Positions 9,130 to 20,500 of a DNA stretch of 64,000 nt are shown here, one piece after another. The position numbers were made by a program, and so were the translations under genes. The notes beneath the pieces were generated by a model that searched no databases, was not told the origin of the DNA, and saw only the letters and a program-made list of their open reading frames with translations. Position 1 is the stretch's first letter. Each line of letters begins with the position of its first letter. The DNA is from Desulfobacteraceae bacterium (GTDB lineage Bacteria; Desulfobacterota; Desulfobacteria; Desulfobacterales; JAABSP01), in contig JAABSP010000010.1 in assembly GCA_011390345.1 (NCBI GenBank), positions 18,879-82,878 on the forward strand. The letters are read 5' to 3'.

Positions 9130-9157
9130 ACTATAATGCATTTGAATTCTTTTTCAA
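9130..9157 (-). promoter_or_regulatory. Promoter of the SRP RNA gene
   Basis: Minus-strand TTGAAA (9152-9157), a 16-base spacer and TATAGT (9130-9135). Transcription would start about 7 bases on, at the first base of the predicted RNA (9122), which supports both calls. It is back to back with the tilS promoter. Confidence 0.75.
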
Positions 9158-9168
9158 GGGTTTTTTTA

Positions 9169-9197
9169 TTGACATCCCGGATGTGAACCGATATTTT
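9169..9197 (+). promoter_or_regulatory. Predicted tilS promoter, possibly giving a leaderless transcript
   Basis: TTGACA (9169-9174), a 17-base spacer and TATTTT (9192-9197). A start about 7 bases downstream would fall at 9204, one base before the tilS ATG at 9205. No ribosome-binding site stands before that ATG. Either the mRNA is leaderless or the true promoter lies elsewhere. Confidence 0.5.
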
Positions 9198-9204
9198 TTC
9201 GACA

Positions 9205-10626
9205 ATGAGCCCGGACCCACGGATAGCGATAGTTGAAGAGACCCTACGATCCCATCAGATGATCTTCCCTTACGACGCGGTGTTGACAGCCGTATCCGGA
9301 GGGCCCGATTCCGTAGCTCTTCTCCACATCCTCCATTCTCTTGCCCCGGCCATTTCCATCCGATTGGGAGTGGCGCATCTCAACCATCAATTGAGAGGCC
9401 ATGAATCGGAAAGGGATGCATACTTTGTCGAATCCCTTGCAAAAAAGCTCGATCTGCCGTATCATGGCGGGAATATGGATGTGGGCGAATATCGAAGATC
9501 GCAGAAGCTCTCCTGGGAGGAGGCGGGGCGACTGCTTCGATATTCCTTTTTTGAAATAACTGCAAAACAATATGGTTACAACAGAATCGCCACAGCACAC
9601 CATGCCGATGACAATGCGGAACTGGTTCTCATGCGCCTGATCCGGGGAAGCGGCCCGGCCGGTTTTTCAGGCATTCCGCCGGTGCGGGAGGGATGGATTA
9701 TCCGGCCGTTGATCCGGCTCTACCGGTCCGATATCATGGAGTACCTGAAGGAAAATGGCCTCGACTATGTCACGGATGCCTCGAATCAGGAGTTGAAATA
9801 CCTCCGCAATCGCATCCGCCACCGGCTCATCCCCGAGTTGTCCAATGATTATAATCCTTCCGTCCGCCGGCATCTCAACCGTTTTGCCGAGATCATTCGG
9901 GATGAAGATCATTTTATGGAGGAGATCATTGACGAGTGGTTCGAAAAAGCGGCAGATCCGGCCGAAAAGGGAGGAACCGCGCTTCGAATCTCCTCTTTAA
10001 TGCCCCTGCACCGGGCCCTCATCCGAAGAATTCTTCGCAGAGCCATAAAAGAGACCAAAGGAGATCTCCGGAAGATCACCTTTGACCATATTCGATCAGC
10101 CATGAACCTGTTGCCCGAGACATCCGTCGGGAACCATCTGGACATGCCTGACGGCATCGGAATCGATCGGACAAAGGATCATCTCCTGATCACAAAGGGA
10201 AAGCCGGAGGAGAGCGATTATGAATATCGGATCGATATCGATCTTCTTTATCATCATCGCCGTCTCTTTCTTCCCGAAGCAGGGGCTGCGATCCGGTTTT
10301 CGATCATCGAATCTTCAGCGGTTCCTCCTTCCGGGTCAATTGACCGGAATACGGCCTTTTTCGACCTTGAAAAGATCCGCTTCCCCCTGCTGATTCGAAA
10401 CCGGAGGCCCGGAGATCGTTTTGCTCCCTTTGGGATGCAGGGCCGCCAGAAGGTCAAAAAATATTTTATCGATCACAAAATCCATCGGGAGGCCAGGGTA
10501 CGGTGTCCGCTGCTCCTTTCGGCCAATGGCCAAATCCTCTGGATCGCCGGCCATAGGAGAAGCCGTGAGGCTCCGCTCCGTCCGCACAGCCGAAAAGCCC
10601 TCAAAGCCGAACTTTTACTTGCCTGA
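9205..10626 (+). CDS. tilS: tRNA(Ile)-lysidine synthase
   Basis: Adds lysine to C34 of the CAU-anticodon tRNA(Ile), using ATP, so that it reads AUA. The N-terminal PP-loop 'AVSGGPDSVALLH' is at about residues 30-42, followed by 'HLNHQLRG', 'EEAGRLLRY' and 'ATAHHADDNAE'. The C-terminal domain carries 'RRPGDRFAPFGMQGRQKVKKYF'. The length (473) fits the longer, Bacillus-like form. It is the first gene of tilS-ftsH-folP, a common order in this phylum. The start at 9205 keeps the normal N-terminal helix. Confidence 0.95.
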   Translation: MSPDPRIAIVEETLRSHQMIFPYDAVLTAVSGGPDSVALLHILHSLAPAISIRLGVAHLNHQLRGHESERDAYFVESLAKKLDLPYHGGNMDVGEYRRSQKLSWEEAGRLLRYSFFEITAKQYGYNRIATAHHADDNAELVLMRLIRGSGPAGFSGIPPVREGWIIRPLIRLYRSDIMEYLKENGLDYVTDASNQELKYLRNRIRHRLIPELSNDYNPSVRRHLNRFAEIIRDEDHFMEEIIDEWFEKAADPAEKGGTALRISSLMPLHRALIRRILRRAIKETKGDLRKITFDHIRSAMNLLPETSVGNHLDMPDGIGIDRTKDHLLITKGKPEESDYEYRIDIDLLYHHRRLFLPEAGAAIRFSIIESSAVPPSGSIDRNTAFFDLEKIRFPLLIRNRRPGDRFAPFGMQGRQKVKKYFIDHKIHREARVRCPLLLSANGQILWIAGHRRSREAPLRPHSRKALKAELLLA

Positions 10627-10687
10627 ACCTTCAGAATGGTTAATATTATAATTTGTTCATTCAACCTTTTTCAGGAGGTATTTTCGA

Positions 10688-12565
10688 TTGAATCCGTTTT
10701 ATAAGAATCTGGCATTATGGCTCGTCATCACCCTGATGATGATCATGCTCTATAACCTCTTCAACCAGCAGGCTACTCCGGATACGAGCATCAGCTATAC
10801 GGAATTTCTGAGCATGGTGGAAAACGACCGGGTCTCGGAGGTGGTGATTCAGGATCAGGAGCTGTTTGTCACGGATGCCAACAACAGCCGCTTCAAGATC
10901 TACGCGCCCGAAGACGAGGACCTGGTCCGAACCCTTCGCAGCAAAGGCGTCTCCATCAAGGCCAAACCACCGGCCGAATCCCCCTGGTTCATCTCGGTAC
11001 TCGTCTCCTGGTTTCCGATGATCGTCCTCATCGGCGTCTGGATCTTCTTCATGCGCCAGATGCAGTCCGGCGGCGGAAAGGCCCTCTCCTTCGGCAAAAG
11101 CCGGGCAAGGCTGCTGTCGGATCAGGCTGAAAAGGTCACCTTCGAAGATGTCGCGGGGGTGGACGAGGCCAAGGAGGAGCTGGAGGAGATCGTCGAATTT
11201 CTGAAAGATCCCAAGAAGTTTACCCGTCTGGGGGGCCGGATCCCTAAAGGAGTTCTTCTGATGGGCCCTCCGGGAACCGGAAAGACCCTGCTGGGCAGGG
11301 CCATTGCCGGAGAGGCAGGGGTTCCCTTCTTCAGCATAAGTGGCTCCGACTTTGTGGAGATGTTCGTGGGCGTCGGTGCATCCCGGGTGCGGGATCTCTT
11401 CGTCCAGGGGAAAAAAAATGCCCCCTGCATCATTTTCGTGGATGAGATCGACGCGGTGGGCCGACACCGGGGAGCAGGTCTCGGCGGAGGCCATGACGAG
11501 CGGGAGCAGACCCTGAACCAGCTCCTGGTGGAGATGGACGGTTTCGAGTCCAATGAAGGGGTCATCCTCATCTCGGCCACCAACCGGCCCGACGTTCTCG
11601 ACCCCGCGCTGATGCGCCCCGGCAGATTCGACCGCCAGGTGGTGGTCTCCCTTCCGGATGTCCGGGGCCGGGAGATGATTTTGAAGGTGCATATGCGGAA
11701 GACCACTGTTGCCGAAGATGTCAACACCCTGAACCTTGCCAAGGGAACACCCGGTTTTTCGGGCGCGGATCTCGAAAACCTTGTCAACGAAGCTGCGCTC
11801 CTCGCGGCCAAGCGGAACAAGGAGAAGGTGGACACGAAGGACTTCGAGGATGCCAAGGACAAGGTCTATATGGGGCTGGAGCGGAAATCCAAGGTCATCT
11901 CCGAAGAGGACAAGAAGATCACCGCATACCACGAGGGGGGCCATGCACTGGTGGCCCGATTCCTGCCGGAGACGGATGCGGTCAACAAGATCACCATCAT
12001 TCCCCGGGGCCGCGCGGCCGGCGTCACCTGGTTCCTGCCGGAAGAGCGGGATTTCAAGTTCAAGGATCAGTTGCAAAGCGAGCTTTCGGTTGCCTTCGGC
12101 GGGAGAATTGCCGAGGAGATCATCTTCGGAAGGATCAGCACCGGTGCTGCCAATGATATCAAGCAGGCAACGAACATCGCCCAGCGGATGGTGCGCTCCT
12201 GGGGCATGAGCGAGGAACTGGGGCCCCTTTCCTATGCCAAGGGGGAGGAGCAGATCTTTTTGGGCCGTGAGATATCACAGCAGCGGGATTATTCCGAGGA
12301 GACCGCCAGGAAGATCGATGAGGAAATCAACAAGCTGGTGAAAAACTCCTATCAAAAGGCCAAAAAGGTTCTCCAGGAGAATCTGGATATCCTTCACAAG
12401 CTGACGGAGCTGCTTCTGGAAAAAGAGACCGTGCTGGGTGCGGAGCTGGATGAACTGATCCATACCATGCGGCCCGGAATCAGACTTCCCTCGGCCAAAC
12501 CCTCGGAAGAAGCCCCAGAGCCTGAACAGGAGCCTGAAGAGGATGCGGATCTGAAATCGAAATAA
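10688..12565 (+). CDS. ftsH: ATP-dependent zinc metalloprotease FtsH
   Basis: Membrane-bound AAA+ protease, 625 residues, that degrades misfolded membrane proteins and regulators such as LpxC. Two transmembrane helices (about 7-25 and 103-122) flank a small periplasmic domain. Walker A 'GPPGTGKT' (about 194-201), Walker B '[11 protein letters not shown]', the SRH '[17 protein letters not shown]' and the zinc site 'HEGGH' (about 415-419) are all present. The start is TTG, supported by AGGAGGT 8 bases upstream and the typical '[13 protein letters not shown]' N-terminus. The C-terminal tail is acidic and glutamate/proline-rich. Confidence 0.98.
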   Translation: MNPFYKNLALWLVITLMMIMLYNLFNQQATPDTSISYTEFLSMVENDRVSEVVIQDQELFVTDANNSRFKIYAPEDEDLVRTLRSKGVSIKAKPPAESPWFISVLVSWFPMIVLIGVWIFFMRQMQSGGGKALSFGKSRARLLSDQAEKVTFEDVAGVDEAKEELEEIVEFLKDPKKFTRLGGRIPKGVLLMGPPGTGKTLLGRAIAGEAGVPFFSISGSDFVEMFVGVGASRVRDLFVQGKKNAPCIIFVDEIDAVGRHRGAGLGGGHDEREQTLNQLLVEMDGFESNEGVILISATNRPDVLDPALMRPGRFDRQVVVSLPDVRGREMILKVHMRKTTVAEDVNTLNLAKGTPGFSGADLENLVNEAALLAAKRNKEKVDTKDFEDAKDKVYMGLERKSKVISEEDKKITAYHEGGHALVARFLPETDAVNKITIIPRGRAAGVTWFLPEERDFKFKDQLQSELSVAFGGRIAEEIIFGRISTGAANDIKQATNIAQRMVRSWGMSEELGPLSYAKGEEQIFLGREISQQRDYSEETARKIDEEINKLVKNSYQKAKKVLQENLDILHKLTELLLEKETVLGAELDELIHTMRPGIRLPSAKPSEEAPEPEQEPEEDADLKSK

Positions 12566-12585
12566 AAAGAGAAACGACCACTCCC

Positions 12586-13461
12586 ATGCGAACGCTGTTT
12601 CGAATCGAATGGAAGGATCATCTGCTGGAATTGGGCAGACGCACCTGCGTGATGGGGATCTTGAATGTCACCCCCGACTCCTTTTCGGACGGGGGGCATT
12701 TTTTTGATCATGGCATGGCCCTGGCGCACTGTGAAGAAATGGTTGAACAAGGGGCGGATATTATTGACATCGGCGGAGAATCGACCCGCCCCTTTGCCGA
12801 ATCCGTAGATGCGGAGGAGGAGACCCGAAGGGTCGTACCGGTCATTGAAAAACTGGCGCCCCGGATAAAAGTACCCATTTCCATCGATACCTTCAAATCG
12901 ACAGTGGCCCGTCGCGCCATCGATGCAGGCGCATCCATCATCAATGATATCACTGCCCTCGACGGAGACCCGGATATGGGAGCCGTGGCCGCGCATTATG
13001 ATGTTCCTCTGATCCTAATGCATATGAAGGGCACGCCTCGAACCATGCAGATCGAACCGGTCTATGAGAACCTGATGGGGGAGATCTGTACCTTTCTAGA
13101 ACATGCCCTGCAGCGCGCAAGAGCAGCGGGCATCTCCGATTCAAAACTGATTGTCGATCCCGGTATCGGATTTGGAAAAAATCTTTCTCATAACCTGGAA
13201 TTAATTGCAAGGCTTCATGAATTCAATGGCCTTGGCGTACCGATTCTCATCGGATCATCACGAAAGGCTTTTATCCGAAAAATCCTGACACAGAAAAGAA
13301 ATATGGAAATGTCGCCGGATCGGCCCGAAGTGGAGATCGGTTCCCAGGCGGTTGTCGCCGCATCGATTCTGAACGGCGCACATATGGTGCGTGTCCACAA
13401 TGTTGCCAATACACGATCGACAGCAGATATCATTGATGAGATTCTGGCACAACAAGCATAA
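12586..13461 (+). CDS. folP: Dihydropteroate synthase
   Basis: Condenses para-aminobenzoate with the pterin pyrophosphate in folate synthesis; cytoplasmic TIM barrel of 291 residues. Signatures are 'VMGILNVTPDSFSDGG' (about 21-36), 'IIDIGGESTRPFA', 'ISIDTFKS', 'INDITALDGD', 'LILMHMKGTPRTMQ' and 'DPGIGFGKN'. It starts 20 bases after ftsH and is probably co-transcribed with it. The sequence shows no obvious sulfonamide-resistance insertion. Confidence 0.97.
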   Translation: MRTLFRIEWKDHLLELGRRTCVMGILNVTPDSFSDGGHFFDHGMALAHCEEMVEQGADIIDIGGESTRPFAESVDAEEETRRVVPVIEKLAPRIKVPISIDTFKSTVARRAIDAGASIINDITALDGDPDMGAVAAHYDVPLILMHMKGTPRTMQIEPVYENLMGEICTFLEHALQRARAAGISDSKLIVDPGIGFGKNLSHNLELIARLHEFNGLGVPILIGSSRKAFIRKILTQKRNMEMSPDRPEVEIGSQAVVAASILNGAHMVRVHNVANTRSTADIIDEILAQQA

Positions 13462-13480
13462 TGGATTAGAGGGAAAATTC

Positions 13481-14251
13481 ATGCAGAGCAAAGTATGGAA
13501 GGCCATTGCAGTCATATTGCTTCTTTCAGCAGCCCTTATTTCCTGTGCAGGGAAAAAAAAAGAAGCCTTGCAAGGACAGGCGGAAGCCTCTATAAATCTT
13601 GGAGAAGCCTATATGAATCAGGGGAATTTTACAGCCGCTTTGCGGGAGTTTTTAAAGGCGGAAAAACTGCATTCGGAAGATTCATACCTGCACAATAACC
13701 TTGGGATTGTGTATATGGCAAAAGGCAAGCTGGATATAGCCATCGAGCACTTCAAACGATCTCTGGAGCTGGATCCTTCCTATTCTCAGGCAAGAAACAA
13801 TCTCGGGACCACCTATCTTGTAAAAGAAGAATGGGATGCCGCCATTGAAACCTTTGAACAGGTCGCCGAGGACATATTGTATCCAACCCCTCATTATCCC
13901 CTTACTAATATGGGGTTTGCCTACTACAATAAAGGTGAGTATGAGAAATCGGAAAAATATTATAAAGAAGCGCTCGATCTTCGTCCGGATTTTGTCATCG
14001 CCTTAAAGGGATTGGCTCGAACCTACATAACAATGGCAAGATATGCGGAAGCGATCAATAAACTGGATGCGGCCATTCAAAAATCCCCGAAAAATCCCTC
14101 CCTTCATCTCGATCTCGGGAAAGCATACCTGAAGATCAATAATCGCCTGAAAGCAGTTGAAAGCTTTAAAACGGCAATTGCGCTTGCCCCGGATTCGGAG
14201 ATTGCAACAGAGGCTGAAAAGGAGATACTGCAGGTAAGGAATCAGCGGTAA
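13481..14251 (+). CDS. TPR-repeat lipoprotein, PilF/PilW-like
   Basis: A 256-residue exported protein. The ATG at 13481 follows an AGAGGG site and begins a lipoprotein signal, 'VILLLSAALISCAG', with Cys near residue 21; longer frames would run back into folP. About five to six tetratricopeptide repeats follow, e.g. 'LGEAYMNQGNFTAALREF', 'LGIVYMAKGKLDIAIEHF' and 'LGTTYLVKEEWDAAIETF'. The size and layout resemble the pilotin PilF/PilW that helps assemble the PilQ secretin. The pil operon lies just beyond the converging giant gene, which favours that role, but other TPR lipoproteins look alike. Confidence 0.7.
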   Translation: MQSKVWKAIAVILLLSAALISCAGKKKEALQGQAEASINLGEAYMNQGNFTAALREFLKAEKLHSEDSYLHNNLGIVYMAKGKLDIAIEHFKRSLELDPSYSQARNNLGTTYLVKEEWDAAIETFEQVAEDILYPTPHYPLTNMGFAYYNKGEYEKSEKYYKEALDLRPDFVIALKGLARTYITMARYAEAINKLDAAIQKSPKNPSLHLDLGKAYLKINNRLKAVESFKTAIALAPDSEIATEAEKEILQVRNQR

Positions 14252-14437
14252 AAAAACCTCTGCACGCCACCCACAATGCGAGATCAAGAGATGCCCCATT
14301 ACCTTCGCCTCCTGTCACCTCTCCCTCATTACCGACTATATCTGATCGATGGATTATGGGATTATTATGGAGAGCGTCGGTTCCTCTGACTCCTGTTTAA
14401 GCCAAACAAACCGCAACTAACTTCTATCATCTTCAGT

Positions 14438-14490
14438 AAAAAAAAGCACCCTCCTCATTTTGCAACCAAAAATCGGAGGGCGCTTTTTTC
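14438..14490. terminator. Bidirectional terminator between converging genes
   Basis: A run of A, then GCACCCTCC (arm ending at 14454), a loop, GGAGGGCGC (from 14474) and a run of T. One mismatch interrupts the stem. It sits between the TPR lipoprotein gene (+) and the giant lipoprotein gene (-), so it can end both transcripts. The remaining bases 14252-14437 show no gene. Confidence 0.8.
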
Positions 14491-14507
14491 ATCAATTTAT
14501 CTCGATC

Positions 14508-17500
14508 TTAGAACAAGAAGGATGTAGTTCTTTCGCTCTGGATAACTTCTCCTGCAGAATTTAACAGATCTAAGACGATCACATCTCCACTTGAAACAGA
14601 TATGGTTCGGGTATAGGGATATCCGGTCCATCCGGGAATCATAGGATGTAGGCGAGAATCGAGGAAAGTGTAGTTCTGCAACACCTCCGGTTCGGTTGCA
14701 TCATCACTCTCCCGCATCACTCGAAGCACCGTTCCGCTGACAGGCGGATGACCGTATTGGTCTTCGATTGTCATGACAAATTCCACCTGACCTCTGGATA
14801 CCATCTCAGAAACCACATTCATCTGCAGGGTATTCTCGTCACTGACGACGATCGGGATTCTGGCCATGATGGTATTGGTCAGCCCCTCTTCGTTCTTTAT
14901 CCATTGGGGGGAGCCCTCGGCTACACCGTTTATTGCCCGATGGAAACTGATGCCCTGCCCGCCGATATACAATCTAGTATCCCCTAGATAATCCGCTGTC
15001 ATGGCCATGGCATGCTGCGGCGGAACGGTTCCGGGGAATTCTTCATCCGTCAGCGTCTCCGTATTTGCGACCTCCCAGAAGCCACTGTCGGCCAAATATC
15101 CGGAGCCATCGCCTGTGAGCTGAAAGACAAAGACATTTCCATCTCCGTAGGGAGAATTCTCTTTGCGGAAATAGGTCAAAGCATAGAGGTTGTCATTGAT
15201 CTCATCCACGAGGACATCCTCTATGGCCAGCAGCGGCAATTCCTCCATGGTCATGCCTTGCTTATAGTTTTTCCAGCTCTGGCCGCTGTCGATGCTCACC
15301 CAGACCCCTGCATCCTCTGTACCGGCATAGATGACATCGCTGATACCTTCAGTAGCCGGGCTCGGATAGATGGCCAGAGTCGTGATGGAATTACCGGCAA
15401 AAGCAGTCGTTGGACTCCATCTTTGGCCGCCGTTCGTACTCCGGTATACACCGCTTGAAGTCCCTGCATAGAGGATGGCGCTTTCACCGTGGGTATCCCG
15501 GCCCCGAACGATATCGCGGACTTGATGCCCGTTCCCCAAATCGATGCTCTGTTCGAATTGGGGCTTCGGCTCCTCATTGCTGTTTACCGTATAATAGACG
15601 CCTCTCCCGTTGGTTCCGATCCAAAGGTAAGGAAAATCATCTATAAAGGGGGATGGACTATGGTCTACGAGTACAGTCAGTACCGCAGCATCGAAGGATT
15701 CCAATCCATTCCACTGGGAGGCATCATTGCTGTTCCAGGTCAATCCGCCGTCGAGGCTTCGGTAGAGGTTTCCCTTGCCGGCATATCCGGTGGCCGCATA
15801 CACGACATTCATATGGTCCGGATCGATGGCGACATCGTTGACATAAGGATCGATCCAGTTCTGCCCCTTGATCTCCGATGAACGGCTGACGTTTCTCCAT
15901 GTCTGGCCGGAGTTTGAAGATTTGTAGACTCCGCCTCCGTCGGTTCCGGCGAACATGATATAATTGGCCTTGGCATAGGGATCTTCAGGGGCAAGTGTCA
16001 GAGAGGTAATTCGGGTTGTCGGTCCTCCAGTAGTTTCTGCGGTTACAGATATGACCCCATTCAACGGAACTGCGCCGGCCGAAGGATCGAGTGTTCCGGT
16101 CGCCACTCCCGCGCTGTCTGTAAATGCATTGCCGGGATAGACAAGTCCGCCGGTATTGTAGGTCTTGAAAAAGACCGGTGTTCCCTCTGGAACAGGGTTT
16201 CCGAATATATCACCGACATTCACAGTGATCGGTGTTGTATCCGAGTACGGCAGGTTTAGACTTCCGGAATCGATGCTGAATTCCTCGCCTACCGGAAGCC
16301 CGGCTTCAATGATGATCTGGGGCGAGATTGTTGTGATCACTTCCTGGGTATCCGGGTCGGTATAGGTTGCCTTCACCGTAACGGTTCCGGGTTTGGAACC
16401 ACTGTATACCACCGTTCCGACCTGTCCACTACCATCGGTTTCAACCGTAGCCGGAGAAAGTGTGGCATCGATATTTCCGGCAGCTGCTTCTGGAAGTGAA
16501 AAGTTGATTTCAAAACCAGCGCCGACAGGCGAGCCTACAGCATCCTGCACGACAAAAAACACCTGAGATGCCGTCTGTCCGACACCACCTCTTTGGACAC
16601 GGATGGTTTTGGGCTCCGGCCCTCCGGACAACAGAATAATGGCCGGTTTCGGTACAACCTCCTTGGTCAGTTCAACCATTGTCGAATTGCTGATATTACC
16701 GGCGGCTGCAATAATCGTCGTCATCCCCGATTCCTCTCCGGAAATCATGGATATCGTAACGGAACCGCTGGCATCCGGTGTTCTTACCGTATAAGTCGTC
16801 TCCTCATTGGAGAACCTTGCACCGATATCGGAAGGCTGAACGGTAAATGTCACCGGCGTGCCTTGGGCAACGGCCTGGTTGCTCAAGTTATTGACAGTTG
16901 CAGTGATTGCCGATGAGCTGTTGCCATCCGCCGGGATGCTTTGCGGGTTTGCCTGGACTGTGATGGCACCAATCTGCTCTTCGGTCTCCTCCGTGAAGAC
17001 CAGCGTCGTCTTGTTGGTAATGCCGCCGGATTCGGCGATGACCTCAACAGCTCCGGGAGTCTCCCCGGCTATCACGGGAACATCTATTGCCCCACTTTCA
17101 CCCGGCAAGTTTACCGTAATGCTGCTCTCGCCATTTCTGAAGGCTGCACCGATATCTGCGGGCGACAAGGAAAAATTGACAGTCGTACCTTGGGACATCG
17201 GTTCTCCGGAACTGTTCATCAGCTCTGCCGTAACGACTGAAGAACTGGTTCCGTCTGCAGGTATGACTTCCGGATTTACACTGACGGAGATGGAAGCGAC
17301 CTCATTCTGCGCAGTCCCCGTCAAGATGATGGATGTCTTATTTGTAATTCCACCCGCCTCGACGACGACATCTGCCGTTCCTGGTGTACTTCCTGCGATG
17401 ACAGGAATGGTAATTGTTCCATCATCCGTAGGAATACTCTTTGATAATGTCGTACCTCCCCCGCTAAAATGCGCACCTGTTTCATTCGGCTGAAGGGTAA

Positions 17501-20500
17501 AAGTGACTGGCGTACCTCTGGACATCGCTTCCCCAGTACTGCTGGTGAGGGTTGCGGTTACAGCCGAAGAACTGGCTCCGTCGGCAGGAATCGTTTTGGG
17601 AGCCGCCACAACCGAAATTATCGCCACCTCCTCATCGATCAGATTTAAGGAGACTTGCGCTGACAATTCATCTTCCGTTGTGGCTGTGATATTGACAGCG
17701 CCGCCCTCTCGGCCCGACTGGTAAGTAGCGGTAACGGTTCCTCCACTGGCAAATGTGGTATAAGTTTTCTGGCCACTTTCGGAAAATGTTCCCCCGCCGG
17801 AAATGGTAAACGTAATTCTGGTATTTCCAGAGGCGGGTTGGCCGCTGACATCCACAAGAGTTGCGGTAATCGTACTCGTACTGTTGCCGTCTGCCAGCAT
17901 TTCATAGTCAGATGCACTTAATGACAACTGTCCCCGGCTCAATTCGATCTCCACCGAAGCCGTCGCATCACCAGACAATGCTCTCGCCCTTATAACAATT
18001 GGATTTTGATCCGGAGTCGGTTGATTTCCGGCCCGATAAATGATCGATGCAATACCGCTGGAGGTGTATGCTTTAGTCGTAGTCGCGTAGGGAAAACCGC
18101 CCCATCCGCCGGTATCATTAGGCGGTACCAATGTAAATTCGATCGCGGTTCCGTCATTGACTATATTCCCCTCTGCATCCAGCACAATGGCCTGAATCGT
18201 GCTTATGCTCTGGCCATCGGCGGTCAGACTTTCCGGCTCCGCAGTGAGGGTGATTTCCGCGGCCGGTTTGGTCTGATTATACGGAGAATGTGGGAGGACA
18301 CAACTCTGGGAATCAGATGCTGCCCAAGGGAGCCAGAATGTATAAGTAGATTGTGTCTCCGACCCGGCGACTGTGGTCGTAGCCGTTATTTGATCCCTGA
18401 TCCATCCGGCCGATTCCTTGACATATACCAAGTCGAATTCGGCAACTCCATTTTCTGCGGTTGTCACCGTACTGGGGAAGAGAGAACCGGCAGCAGTGCT
18501 TGGGGGTGTAAGTCTGCCGTCATTATCGTCATCCTCTCCTGGATCCAAAATCAGGTTTCGGTTTTCATCTTCATTGTCCAGTACATCAATTCTATTTATG
18601 CAACAACCTTGACCATTGATGCAGGATGCCCAAAAGCCAGTAGCATATTGAACTGGCCAGGTGCCAAGTGTAACTTTGGCATTGGGTACCGGATTACCGT
18701 TGGCATCAGTAACTAGAACCGACATGGTCAACTCATAAGCTGTCTCGCTGTTGACCGATTCGATCACGGTACTCTGACCGATGATCACCGAGCCGGCTGT
18801 TCCGCCGATGATGATGTTGATATCGTCGGATATGGTCGGCTTTCCCACAACCGTTGCAACAGCCTTAACCCCTTCTGCTCCGGAACTCAGGGACCCGGAG
18901 GTGAAGGTGGCTCTGGCGATGCCGAAGCTGTCACTCAGCACCACCACCGGGGAAATGAACTCTCCTCCGCCGGTTGTATTCTGCAGAGAAAAGGCCACGG
19001 CCGCGCCGCCAACCACCTGATCATTCGCGTTTTTGACCACTGCTTTGAGATCAACGATATTGCGGTTCTCCGGGTCAAAGGTTGGAGCCACCACAGATGA
19101 ACTTGCCTGAAGGGTAAGCTTGGCGGCCTGATCCGAAGGCGCAGATACCGCAACTGTCAGCAGATCAAACGTCAGCACATCCGCAGCATCTGAAACCTGA
19201 ACCGTTGCGATGCCGGCCTGGGTGGCTGTCAAAATCGCAGAAGCCTGCTGATTGGCAACAGGAACCTCGATGACCTGGGGCGTCTCACCGGCCGGGACAG
19301 TTCCGCCTTTCCAGTGACCAAAGGTTGTGGAAAAGTAGACCCGCTGCTGAGTGGGGGCATTGATAGTGACAATCAGATCCTGACCGATTCCCAAGGCCAC
19401 CGGGTCCGTCTCCGGCACGATAATCCGAAATGCCTCTCCGATAGAGCTGATCGAATACTCCTGCTGTGCCCGGGCGCCCAACGATTCGACAACCAACTGA
19501 ACCTCTTCCCCCACTTGATTGCCATGCACATTGATTCTCAATGTCCCGTTCACATCGGTACGGCAGACCAACTCTCCCGTTTCATTTACAGGGCAGGAGC
19601 CGTATCCTTCTTCAGGCTCCCATCTCAGTGCTTCCCGGGGATCAGAGGTAATGATCACCGGCGCATCATAGATCGGCTCTTCGCTGGCATCCCGGACAGT
19701 GATAGTCAGCTCACTCTCATTATCGCCGCCAATCTCTAAATTCCTTGTATCTGTCGACAGGGACACTGTGTTGCCCCGGATCAGAATCGGAATCGACTTC
19801 GCCATCTCCTCGTTGATGGTAGCGGTGATCGTGACAATCTGATTTCTTCTATCCACATTGCCGGCCGAAAAGATGACTTGGGCCTGACCGTTCTCGTCCG
19901 TTACCGCTCTGGCTGCGCTGAGCTGACCGCCTGTCGCATTGAAATTGATCGTAACTTCTTGAATAGGCACATTGTCGGCATCCAGCACCGTTGCCGTAAT
20001 GGTTGCGCTGTTGGAATTATCGGTCAGCACCGAAGGTTGAGATGTTGTCAGAGAAAAGCTCCGGGCAGCGGGAACGAACTCAATCTCTGTCTGCCCAGTA
20101 ATGCCGCCCGCCCTTGCGGTCACCGTTACAGATCCCACTTGTGTCGAACTGGTCAACGTGGTCTGTACGCGGCCGTTTGCTGTGGAAAGAGTGGTACTCT
20201 CCAGTGTACCACCTGTGGTGGAGAGAGAGACCCGGATACCGTCTGGCACAGGTGCGCCGGACGCATCTCTGACATTCACCGTAATGGAGGTTGTGGATAT
20301 GCCGTTGGCAAAAAGGGAACCTGTTCCGGCACTGACATCCACGGAACCGACTTCGATCTGGGAAAGATCGAGCATGACCACGGCTCCCGGCTGGAGGGAT
20401 ACGCTGTTTTGAATCATGGAACCGGTATCCGGGTCAAGAGCCACCACCTGAAGGGTTCCTTCGGGAGGAATGGCAACCTCTTCGATATAGAAACTGCCAT

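Noticed and set aside
10715..12076. 453-codon frame antisense to ftsH
   Set aside because: Shadow of a GC-rich gene; the composition (many His, Gly, Asp, Leu) reflects reversed ftsH codons.
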